DNA of 64,000 nucleotides. Source: Autumnicola musiva (GTDB taxonomy: Bacteria; Bacteroidota; Bacteroidia; Flavobacteriales; Flavobacteriaceae). The first letter of the stretch is position 1. Every line of letters starts with the position of its first letter. Made by a program: the position numbers and the translations under genes. Positions 17,227 through 25,298 of this stretch are shown piece by piece. The stretch spans positions 62,001 through 126,000 of the forward strand of contig NZ_JAVRHK010000009.1 of the NCBI RefSeq assembly GCF_031846585.1, read 5' to 3'. Below the pieces are notes generated by a model. It searched no databases and had not been told where the DNA came from. It saw only the letters and a program-made list of their open reading frames with translations.

Positions 17227-19005
17227 ATGCATAGTACATATCATATCATTGAAGTAGCAAATACCCATGGAGGCAATTTTGATTACCTTTTAGAACTTAT
17301 AGATTCTTTTGCTGACCTGGAAAAAAATGTCGGTATGAAGTTCCAGGCATTACATCCAGATAAAGTTGCTACCTCTGATTTTCCTTCATATAATACTTAT
17401 AAGGAACTTTATTTTGAAAAAGACCAATGGAAAAAAGCTATAGAAAAAGCAGGAGCTACAAAAGATGTCTGGCTTGATATTTTTGATGCATATGGAGTAG
17501 AAATTTTAGGTGAAAATATTGAGCTTGTACATGGAATAAAATTTCAGAGTTCAGTATTATACAATTATGAAGTGTTTCAGGCTCTTGAAAAATGTGATCT
17601 GACGGGAAAAAAGGTTATTCTTAATGTAGCTGCACAATCGGTTGAGGATATTCAAAAGATAATGGCAAATGTGGAAAATAAGCTTTCTCCACAAGAAATT
17701 TTACTCGAATTTGGATATCAGGCGTATCCCACCTCATTAGAGGATTCCGGATTCAGTAAAATACCTATTATAAAAGAGAAATTTGCTAACAAGCTGGTTT
17801 TCGCTGACCATGTTGATGGCGAATCAGACAATGCCATTTGGCTTCCTGTTTTGGCTGCTATGAGTGGTATTGACTATATAGAAAAGCATGTAATGCTGGA
17901 ATCCCGCGAAACAAAATATGACCATTTTTCAAGTTTAACACCAGAACGGTATAAATTGATGAGGGGTACAGTACAAAGATATACATCAATTAAAGAAATG
18001 CCTTTTATTAATATTAAGGAACAACAGTATCTTGATAAGACAATTATGATTCCTTTGTTAAAAAAATCCAAACCGGGTGGCAGCGGCGTTTGTTTACAAG
18101 AAGATTTTATTTATAGAAGATCGGGACAAGCCGGATTAAATGTTAAACAAATAGAGCAGCTACAGGAAAACTGGAACATCTTGGCGGTAGAAAAAAGGGA
18201 AGGGGATGTTGTTAAACGTTCTGATTTTAAGAAAGCAACTATAGGTAACGTTATTGCCTGCCGATTAAAATCTTCCCGTCTTAAAAAGAAAGCGCTATTA
18301 AAAATTGGAAATTTGCCTTCAGTTGAATACTGTATTTCGAATGTACTGAAATTTGATAACGTAAACCATACTGTTTTGGCAACTTCCACTATAGAACAAG
18401 ATGAAGAACTTGAAAACTATACCTATAATGATTCTGTAGTTTTTTTTAAAGGTGATCCGGAAGATGTAATACAGAGATATCTTGATGTTGCTTCACACCT
18501 GAAGTTGGATGTTATTGTTCGAATTACTGCAGATAATCCATTTATGGATAATGAAATATGCCAGATATTGCTTAAAGAACACTTCAAATTCGGTGCAGAT
18601 TATACCACGGCAAGAAATGCAGCGGTGGGAACAAATCTTGAAATAATTAATGTTCGGGCCCTCAGGACCATCAAAGAACATTTCCCAAATGCAGAGTATT
18701 CTGAATACATGACATGGTATTTTCAAAACAATCCTGAACATTTCAGGCTACATATGGTAGACTTGCCTAAAGACATGGTGAGGGACTATCGGCTGACTCT
18801 AGATCATCAGGAAGATTTAGATGTATACAGAAAAATTCATAATAATCTTGAGGAAGCAGGTTATTCAAATTTCTCTGTGAGAGATATTTTTAAATATCTG
18901 GACGAACATCCCGAAGTTGTATCAATAAATAATGACATACCCATAAAATACAGAACTGATAATAATCTAATCGAAACTTTAAACCGTCAAACAAAAATAA
19001 AATGA
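17227..19005 (+). CDS. fusion: NeuB-like nonulosonate synthase plus SpsF/PseF-like cytidylyltransferase
   Basis: Two enzymes in one 592-residue chain. Residues 1-335 are a NeuB/SpsE-type domain: IIEVANTHGGN in place of the usual IAEIGxNHNG, MKFQ near 37-40, IEKHVMLES near 218-225, and DHFSSLTPE. A SAF-like segment around 280-335 begins SKPGGSG. Residues 340-592 form a nucleotidyltransferase (VIACRLKSSRLKKKAL, then VRITADNPFMD) like SpsF/PseF/NeuA, which would activate the sugar with CTP. There is a separate PseI at 20890, so the role of this synthase domain is open: a second nonulosonate, or a non-catalytic scaffold for the cytidylyltransferase. No other PseF exists in the window, so the C-terminal half is the best candidate for CMP-Pse formation. 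Confidence 0.8.
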   Translation: MHSTYHIIEVANTHGGNFDYLLELIDSFADLEKNVGMKFQALHPDKVATSDFPSYNTYKELYFEKDQWKKAIEKAGATKDVWLDIFDAYGVEILGENIELVHGIKFQSSVLYNYEVFQALEKCDLTGKKVILNVAAQSVEDIQKIMANVENKLSPQEILLEFGYQAYPTSLEDSGFSKIPIIKEKFANKLVFADHVDGESDNAIWLPVLAAMSGIDYIEKHVMLESRETKYDHFSSLTPERYKLMRGTVQRYTSIKEMPFINIKEQQYLDKTIMIPLLKKSKPGGSGVCLQEDFIYRRSGQAGLNVKQIEQLQENWNILAVEKREGDVVKRSDFKKATIGNVIACRLKSSRLKKKALLKIGNLPSVEYCISNVLKFDNVNHTVLATSTIEQDEELENYTYNDSVVFFKGDPEDVIQRYLDVASHLKLDVIVRITADNPFMDNEICQILLKEHFKFGADYTTARNAAVGTNLEIINVRALRTIKEHFPNAEYSEYMTWYFQNNPEHFRLHMVDLPKDMVRDYRLTLDHQEDLDVYRKIHNNLEEAGYSNFSVRDIFKYLDEHPEVVSINNDIPIKYRTDNNLIETLNRQTKIK

Positions 19006-19457
19006 AAGTTTCTACCGACTTAAAAGTTATACTTCCGAAACATGGAGATATAGAGACCATAAATGCTATTCAGGATTACATCAGGAATAAGAAATACTTA
19101 GAAATTGAAGCCGGCCATAAAGCGATAATTTCCAATGGGATTTCAGTTATTAAATTACATAAAGATAGTGGAGCACAGAATAAAGAAATCTTGGAAGCTC
19201 ATAAAAAATTTTATGATATCCATTATACCATAGAGGGCGAAGATACTATTGCCTATAAGGATGTTAAAGACTGTAATAGTGTTGTAGAGAATTATAATGA
19301 AGAAGGAGATTATATCTTGTACAGCGAAAAATCAGAAAATCTTCTGGAAGTAAACTCCGGGCAATTCTGTATTATACCCAATTCGTATGCACATGCTGCC
19401 TTATATGAGGATAGGGGGTACGTAAGGAAATTAGTTTTCAAAGTACCTGTTTCGTGA
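19002..19457 (+). CDS. YhcH/YjgK/YiaL family protein
   Basis: A 151-residue cupin-like protein of the DUF386 family. Diagnostic stretches are KYLEIEAGHKAI, EAHKKFYDIHYTIEGED and a C-terminal FCIIPNSYAHAALYED with likely metal-binding His residues. Family members are found with sialic acid catabolism (YhcH) and other sugar pathways and have been suggested to act as anomerases or hydrolases on sugar acids. It overlaps both neighbours by 4 bases (ATGA and GTGA), which ties it to nonulosonate synthesis here. Confidence 0.85.
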   Translation: MKVSTDLKVILPKHGDIETINAIQDYIRNKKYLEIEAGHKAIISNGISVIKLHKDSGAQNKEILEAHKKFYDIHYTIEGEDTIAYKDVKDCNSVVENYNEEGDYILYSEKSENLLEVNSGQFCIIPNSYAHAALYEDRGYVRKLVFKVPVS

Positions 19458-20884
19458 AAGAATCAAAAATTTACATACGAGTTGATGGAGGTCCAGAAAT
19501 TGGTTTAGGACATTTAGTTAGGTGTATGGCTTTGGCTCATATGCTAAAGGACGATTTTGAAATTAATTTTGTATCCAAAGAAATCCCGGATAATATTTCA
19601 GAAGATATTCTCAATCAGGGATTTTTAGTCAAGAGAATAGATTCTGAACAAGATATTTTTTCCTATCTATCAGGAAAAGAGATTGTAGTAGTGGACCATT
19701 ATGGACTTGATTCAGCTTATCAGGAAAATATAAAAAGACGAGGCAGTAAACTGATCTGTATTGATGATTTACATAACAAATTATTTTATGCAGATTTAAT
19801 CATCAACCATGCACCTGGTATTACTCCTGAAGACTATAAGGCACAAACATATACTCAATTTGCTTTAGGACTGGATTATGCTTTACTACGTCCTGAATTT
19901 TTAAAAGCGGCAAAACAAAAAAAGATAAATAAAGAAGTTAATACAGTTTTTGTTTGTTTTGGAGGTAGCGATTTGAAAAATATCACAGAAAGATGTTTAA
20001 ATGTTTTGTTGGGAATGGATAAATTTGAACGGATCATTGTCGTTGTAGGAAGCTCCCATCAAAAGGTTAGGCAAATCAAAGAGATAGCGGCCGGTAATAA
20101 AGAAGTCGATTTTTATCATTCCATTGATGCAAAAAAAATGCTGGAATTAATGAAAATTTCAGATTTGGCCATAGTTCCTTCAAGCGGCATCTTATTAGAG
20201 GCTTTATCTTTAGGTTTAAAAATAATTTCAGGAATGTATGTTGAAAATCAAAGATATGTCTTTGAAAATTATAACAAGGAAGGAGTTTTTGTAAGTGCAG
20301 GAAATTTTTCTAAAGAAGATATTTTACTTGCTGTCAATAAGTTGATATCCCAATCTTCTGCACCATTAGTTGATATTGATGGTCATTCTGCATTAAGAAT
20401 TAACAAATATTTTCAACGTATAATGATTGAAGATGATGTTGTTCTGCGGACAGCTGGTAAGGAAGATTTAGAAATTACATTCCAATGGGCCAATAATTCC
20501 GTTGTTAGGGCTCATTCCTTTACACGTGGGGAAATAGAGCTCATAGATCATTCTGAATGGTTTATGAATAAACTTAATAATTCGGGATGTTATTATTTAA
20601 TAGCACAATTAGATAAAAAAGTGATAGGATCTATTCGGTTTGATATCAACAATGATGAGGCTGTAATAAATTTCCTGGTTGACCCTCAGTTTCACCGCCA
20701 GGGATTTGGTATTATTATTCTGAAAAAAGGCCTTGAGAATTTAAAAAGCCGTTATTCCTATTTAAAATATGTAATAGGCTACGTTATGAAAGATAATATA
20801 GCTTCTATTAAAGCTTTTCAAAGGTTAGGGTACAACATTTTTTCAGAAGATGGAAACTATAAATTTATTAAAGAACTAAATTAG
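19454..20884 (+). CDS. PseG-PseH fusion: UDP-sugar hydrolase plus amino-sugar N-acetyltransferase
   Basis: Residues 1-320 match PseG, the GT-B-like hydrolase that removes UDP from UDP-2,4-diacetamido-2,4,6-trideoxy-altrose: IRVDGGPEIGLGHLVRC (with the essential His in GLGH), ICIDDLHNK, FVCFGGSDLKN and VPSSGILLEAL. Residues 327-476 are a GNAT domain like PseH, which acetylates the C4 amine: VVLRTAGKEDLEITFQW, VDPQFHRQGFGIIIL and IKAFQRLGYNIF. In Campylobacter and Helicobacter these are separate proteins. The start is GTG, overlapping the previous stop by 4 bases. The order of reactions (PseH before PseG) is opposite to the domain order. Confidence 0.88.
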   Translation: MKESKIYIRVDGGPEIGLGHLVRCMALAHMLKDDFEINFVSKEIPDNISEDILNQGFLVKRIDSEQDIFSYLSGKEIVVVDHYGLDSAYQENIKRRGSKLICIDDLHNKLFYADLIINHAPGITPEDYKAQTYTQFALGLDYALLRPEFLKAAKQKKINKEVNTVFVCFGGSDLKNITERCLNVLLGMDKFERIIVVVGSSHQKVRQIKEIAAGNKEVDFYHSIDAKKMLELMKISDLAIVPSSGILLEALSLGLKIISGMYVENQRYVFENYNKEGVFVSAGNFSKEDILLAVNKLISQSSAPLVDIDGHSALRINKYFQRIMIEDDVVLRTAGKEDLEITFQWANNSVVRAHSFTRGEIELIDHSEWFMNKLNNSGCYYLIAQLDKKVIGSIRFDINNDEAVINFLVDPQFHRQGFGIIILKKGLENLKSRYSYLKYVIGYVMKDNIASIKAFQRLGYNIFSEDGNYKFIKELN

Positions 20885-20889
20885 ATACA

Positions 20890-21936
20890 GTGAAAATCGA
20901 TAATTTTTATATTGGAAAAAATAGTCCTGTTTTTATCATAGCAGAGTTATCTGCTAATCATAATGGAAGTTTAGAAACAGCGATAGAGACAATAAAAGCT
21001 GCAAAAAGAACAGGTGCAAATGCTATTAAACTGCAAACCTATACAGCAGATACCATGACTATTGATGTTAAATCTCCTGATTTTATGTTGAGCCAGGGTA
21101 CTATATGGGATGGAAAATATTTGCATGATCTTTATAAGGAAGCATATACTCCATGGGAGTGGCACGAGCAATTGTTTAAAGTCGCGAAGGATGAAGGTTT
21201 AATATGTTTTTCATCACCTTTTGATCCCACTGCAGTAGAATTTTTAGAAGGCTTACATGCACCTGCATACAAGGTTGCATCATTCGAAATAACAGATATT
21301 CCATTAATTGAACTCATGGCTTCTAAGGGTAAGCCGGTAATTATTTCAACAGGAATAGCTGGGACTGAAGATATAGAATTAGCATTAGATGCATGTAAAC
21401 GAATGGGAAATGAAAATATAGCTTTATTAAAATGTACATCTTCTTATCCTGCACCTATTGAGGAGGCCAACATGGTAATGGTTAAGGATCTGGCAGAACG
21501 TTATGGTGTAATAAGTGGACTTTCTGATCATACTCTGGGTAGTACAGTACCCGTAGTAGCCACTAGTTTTGGAGCAAAAATTATTGAGAAGCATTTTATT
21601 CTGGACAAATCTATAGGTGGTGCCGATGCATCTTTTTCTATGGATGAGAAGGAATTTACAGCAATGGTGAAAGCTGTAAGGGAAGCAGAAAAAGCTATTG
21701 GTAATGTAGATTATTCTTTAAGTGAAAAGCAGAAGAAAGGAAGGGATTTTTCACGTTCTATTTATGTGATTAAAGATATTGAAGCAGGTGAAACAATAAC
21801 TGAAAAGAACGTAAGATCTATCCGTCCTGGGTTTGGTTTACATCCTAAATATTTTAACGAAATTCTAGGAAAAAAAGCTAAGGATAAGTTGGAAACAGGA
21901 ACCCGTATGGATTTTTCACTACTTTCAGATCAATAA
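20890..21936 (+). CDS. pseI: pseudaminic acid synthase, PseI
   Basis: Condenses 2,4-diacetamido-2,4,6-trideoxy-altrose with phosphoenolpyruvate to give pseudaminic acid. It has the NeuB TIM barrel (FIIAELSANHNGSLETA, AIKLQTYTADTMT, KCTSSYPAP, SDHTLGSTVPV, EKHFILDKSIGGADASFSM) and a C-terminal SAF/antifreeze-like domain (SRSIYVIKDIEAGETIT, RPGFGLHPKY). GGADASFS is typical of PseI rather than NeuB. The start is GTG at 20890, and 348 residues is normal. It is the last clear pathway enzyme of the cassette. Confidence 0.93.
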   Translation: MKIDNFYIGKNSPVFIIAELSANHNGSLETAIETIKAAKRTGANAIKLQTYTADTMTIDVKSPDFMLSQGTIWDGKYLHDLYKEAYTPWEWHEQLFKVAKDEGLICFSSPFDPTAVEFLEGLHAPAYKVASFEITDIPLIELMASKGKPVIISTGIAGTEDIELALDACKRMGNENIALLKCTSSYPAPIEEANMVMVKDLAERYGVISGLSDHTLGSTVPVVATSFGAKIIEKHFILDKSIGGADASFSMDEKEFTAMVKAVREAEKAIGNVDYSLSEKQKKGRDFSRSIYVIKDIEAGETITEKNVRSIRPGFGLHPKYFNEILGKKAKDKLETGTRMDFSLLSDQ

Positions 21937-21950
21937 AATTGCACACTTAG

Positions 21951-23156
21951 ATGAAAAAAGAGAATTTTAAAATCATTTTTTTTAGTCCAAAAATGTTGCG
22001 TAATTCACAAAGACAGCTTTTTCAATTAGAAAGGTTGCAAGACGAAGGATTTGATTTTGTTTTTTTGGACGCAACTAAGTATTATGGAACAGTAGCTACT
22101 GCAACTGAAGATATAATCCTGGATAATAAAGTAGAATGTGCCACTAAACAGGATTTTATAGACTTCAGGAATAACTTACCTGAGGAACCTGTACTTTTTC
22201 TTGCCTTTGATTTTTTTATGATTCCTGCGGCTCCAATTCTTGATATTATTGTAAGAAAACAGGATAAATTGCTAAGTTACTTCACTAAACGGTTTTCTTC
22301 AATTAGTTCCACATCAGGGAAAGCAAAAGAACTCATATTTAAAGCTCTTAGATTTTCTGATAAAGTTCTTCCCTTGCACCGTCTTAAATTTATTTATAGA
22401 AAAAAGTTTAAGATGTTTATTCCCGATTATTACTTGTGCAGTACGGAGTATTTAATACCACCAAAAACATTTTTGACAGTCAAAAAAAGCCATAGAATTG
22501 TGGTTCATGCTGACGATGTTAATAATATTTTGGAAAATGATAAAAAACATGTTATAGACCCAGATAAAAAAGTTGGGGTTTTCCTTGACCAGGGCCTTCC
22601 TTTTTTAAATAGAACGCACCCCGGTATTTATCAAGAACCTATTCCAGATGAGTATGTACAAAAATATTATGATATGGTTGAAAGAAACCTACTTAATATC
22701 AAGGAAAAGATGGGATTAGATGAAGTGGTAGTTGCTCTCCATCCTGATGCAGTTAAGTTTAAAAAAGAATTAGAAGGAAAATTCACCAGTTTTCGAACAT
22801 TTCTTGGCGTTACTAAAGATTTAATTCGAGACGCTTATCTAGTTTTTGGTCACTCCAGTACAGCAATTAGTTTTGCAATTTTTTATAAGAAACCGTTTCT
22901 TATTTTTAAAGATGAATTTATCATGAACTATCACCCAAGGGTGAAAAAGAGCCTGATTTTTTTCCATGAAGAACTTGGGATGAGAGCCATTGATATGGAA
23001 GAAAATGTTGATATTAACGAAATATCTAAAATACCGTTAGATGTCAAAAAATACGAAAATTATACCAGGAAATACTTAAAAGATAATAATATTCAGGAAA
23101 ATGCATATTATTATGCTATTAAAAAGATTCAGGCAGATATGTTAGAAAAAAGATAA
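21951..23156 (+). CDS. unrecognised protein, candidate nonulosonate (pseudaminyl) transferase
   Basis: I do not recognise this 401-residue protein. It has no signal peptide or clear membrane segment and a basic middle part. VFGHSSTAISFAIFYKKPFLIF near residues 303-324 resembles the late GT-B segment of sialyl-, KpsS-like or polysaccharide-transferase proteins that holds a conserved His/Ser/Thr group binding CMP or phosphate. Its position, 14 bases after pseI and last in the cassette, is where a CMP-pseudaminate transferase would be expected. That function is inferred from context only. Loss of the flanking GT function or another surface-sugar role are alternatives. Confidence 0.55.
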   Translation: MKKENFKIIFFSPKMLRNSQRQLFQLERLQDEGFDFVFLDATKYYGTVATATEDIILDNKVECATKQDFIDFRNNLPEEPVLFLAFDFFMIPAAPILDIIVRKQDKLLSYFTKRFSSISSTSGKAKELIFKALRFSDKVLPLHRLKFIYRKKFKMFIPDYYLCSTEYLIPPKTFLTVKKSHRIVVHADDVNNILENDKKHVIDPDKKVGVFLDQGLPFLNRTHPGIYQEPIPDEYVQKYYDMVERNLLNIKEKMGLDEVVVALHPDAVKFKKELEGKFTSFRTFLGVTKDLIRDAYLVFGHSSTAISFAIFYKKPFLIFKDEFIMNYHPRVKKSLIFFHEELGMRAIDMEENVDINEISKIPLDVKKYENYTRKYLKDNNIQENAYYYAIKKIQADMLEKR

Positions 23157-23238
23157 TCGAAAATTTAGACCAATATCGTAATGTTCTGCCTTTCTATTTA
23201 AATTATTAACTCAAAGAAAGAGCTCCATCATTAAAATT

Positions 23239-24957
23239 TTATAGGGATGATTCGGAAGTGTCTTCATTAAAAATTCTTGTCATTCTGCAGATAATAGCTA
23301 AGCGAAATGCAAGAATATTATTATTTAATGATGGGTTAATTACCTTTTTGTAGATCTTCTTTTTCATTTTAAGTGGAAGAATTGATGAAATCAGCCTTTT
23401 AAAAGAAGCTATTGATAAAGTTTGTGTTTGATTTTCGTCCTTTAATTTCGAGTTAACATCATTTAGAAAATCTTCAGGAAAAATTGTTAATGCATGTTGT
23501 GTGGATAATTCCTGTTTAATAATCTTCACAAAATCTGCTTGTGCCACGATTTCTTTTTTGTCCTTAGTGGCTGATCTAGAGGCGTAACCAAGGCCTGGGT
23601 TTAACTGCTTTACAATTTCCTGATATAAACATTTCCCATCTCTTAAATGATCTGGGAGTGTTTTTACCTCTTCAATAATTTCTCTGGATAATAAAGGATC
23701 AAACTGCTCTACGTATGGAAACTTGAGATCAGATAATGCTGCCTGAATAACAGGCAAACGATATTCTTGTAGTAACCTGTCACGCCATGTGGAAAGAGAT
23801 TCACCTTCTTGCCGGTCCAGTTGTTCGGGTAATTTTTGCTCAAGATTTTGGATATAATTAAATTTTTGAAGATTATCAAAATCTTTACATAATGGAATAC
23901 CTATAAAACTTCTTACCGCGAATGCTGAATGAGGAGTTTTTTGTCCAAAAACCTGGTTTCCTCTTATTACCCCCTCAATATCATTTTCAAATAAAACTTT
24001 CCATATTTCAAAGCCATCCATATAACCTGAGATATGGTCAATGCGTCCCTCCCCATTTAATAGGAATCTTGTAAACACGCTATCTATAGCTTCTTCTTCT
24101 TTTGTGTCGGTTTCATAGTATTTATGAGATGTTTTAAAATAATTTGAAACTTCCCTCGCTACATAAGCATCTGATTTTTTTTCTTGTTCTGCTTTTCTTA
24201 ATCCCCAGGTAACTGTCTCTATTTTATCTTGAGCTGGTTTTGCTTTATCCATCAACGCAAGTATTCCTCTACAATCATGACCGCCTGAAAGTGAAAGTGT
24301 CCATTTCCTAAAATCAACATTTAAATTTTCAAAACTCTTTTCAAGTGCATCTTTTAGGTTTGCCTGATGTTCAGCATCTGAAATCTTTTTATAAGAAAAA
24401 TGAACTTCGTTTTTTCTTTTATTTAACTCCCATTTTTTGAGATCCAGGGTAATGGAACCGGGAGCTAATCTTTTAATTCTTTTATCCCACGAATTTAACG
24501 GTCCCAGAGACCCGCTTGAAATCATCCAGGAAATTACTCCTTCGTCAAATTGAAAATCTTTCAGGAATTTAATGATGGCACGTTGAGAAGTAGCGGCTAT
24601 AAATTTTTCTTCATCTTTATAATACCATACCGTACGTGTGCCTACAAGATCGGTAACTAATTCTATTTTTATACCGTTAGAACGACAAATTAGATAGTTG
24701 CCGTCCGGATAGTCCGTTTCTACTTCCTGCCAACTATCCGATTCATTAAAAAGTTTACCTAATAAAATATTCCGGCCATTATGTTTTATTGTGCTGACTG
24801 GATTTGATAAGCCGTAACAAATATTCCCATCCTTAAAAATGGAAGAAGGGTTTGCATTAATATTGTCTGCATTAATTTCATTGCAAATGCGGGATATATT
24901 CTTTTTTTCATTTACGGGAAATTCATTGCGATAGCAGACATATATAATTTTGGACAT
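23239..24957 (-). CDS. asparagine-synthase-like protein with degenerate active-site motifs
   Basis: A 572-residue paralogue of the gene at 25299. The N-terminal ~200 residues look like a class II glutaminase fold (DGNYLICRSNG, DLVGTRTVWYY, AATSQRA) but the protein begins Met-Ser, with no Cys at position 2, so it cannot hydrolyse glutamine. The synthetase-like part has SGGHDC at 224-229 instead of SGGxDS, and RGNQVFG at 332-338 where the sister has RGDEVFG. The loss of the acidic pair suggests it no longer adenylates a substrate or does so differently. A -7 box lies 38 bases upstream. Confidence 0.75.
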   Translation of the reverse strand: MSKIIYVCYRNEFPVNEKKNISRICNEINADNINANPSSIFKDGNICYGLSNPVSTIKHNGRNILLGKLFNESDSWQEVETDYPDGNYLICRSNGIKIELVTDLVGTRTVWYYKDEEKFIAATSQRAIIKFLKDFQFDEGVISWMISSGSLGPLNSWDKRIKRLAPGSITLDLKKWELNKRKNEVHFSYKKISDAEHQANLKDALEKSFENLNVDFRKWTLSLSGGHDCRGILALMDKAKPAQDKIETVTWGLRKAEQEKKSDAYVAREVSNYFKTSHKYYETDTKEEEAIDSVFTRFLLNGEGRIDHISGYMDGFEIWKVLFENDIEGVIRGNQVFGQKTPHSAFAVRSFIGIPLCKDFDNLQKFNYIQNLEQKLPEQLDRQEGESLSTWRDRLLQEYRLPVIQAALSDLKFPYVEQFDPLLSREIIEEVKTLPDHLRDGKCLYQEIVKQLNPGLGYASRSATKDKKEIVAQADFVKIIKQELSTQHALTIFPEDFLNDVNSKLKDENQTQTLSIASFKRLISSILPLKMKKKIYKKVINPSLNNNILAFRLAIICRMTRIFNEDTSESSL

Positions 24958-24994
24958 TTAAAATTAATTTTCTGGTTGAAAAAAAGAATTGTGT

Positions 24995-25023
24995 CAAAAT
25001 TAGGTAGAATTTATTATATCTAA
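24995..25023 (-). promoter_or_regulatory. promoter for the - strand asparagine-synthase-like gene
   Basis: Read on the - strand, TAATTTTG (24995-25002) fits the TAnnTTTG -7 box, with a TTCG 21 bases upstream in the -33 position (one mismatch to TTTG). Transcription would start near 24988, about 30 bases before the start codon. Confidence 0.5.
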
Positions 25024-25083
25024 CGAAATTTATTTTAGATTATTTTAGCGTCGTCATTCTGCAATAGGTTTTACACTAGTCCT

Positions 25084-25114
25084 TTTGTAAAATATTGGGT
25101 TTTTTCTACCTTTG
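25084..25114 (+). promoter_or_regulatory. strong Bacteroidota promoter (TTTG-N19-TACCTTTG)
   Basis: TTTG at 25084-25087 and TACCTTTG at 25107-25114 are separated by 19 bases, an ideal match to the Bacteroidota sigma-ABfr consensus. It is the best promoter in the window. It faces the gene at 25299 and predicts a start near 25121. Confidence 0.72.
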
Positions 25115-25298
25115 GGAGGTATTAATTTTTTTTGGGTTGTCTTTGTGATCCTTAACAAAAAAAGATTATAGTGGCATGTATTATCTTTTGTTCTAATTTT
25201 AAATGCTTTTCCTTTGTGTTTTTTATAGAATTAAGAATCATAAAATAGTAATGGTTGTAGGAAGATATTTTGGTTGCTTCCTTTTTTAAATAAAATCT

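Larger units (their letters stand above)
24958..25298. other. divergent promoter region between asparagine-synthase-like paralogues
   Basis: About 340 AT-rich bases without a gene. Each side has its own promoter-like site, listed separately. The + strand leader would be about 180 bases long; I see no clear riboswitch in it. Confidence 0.6.
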
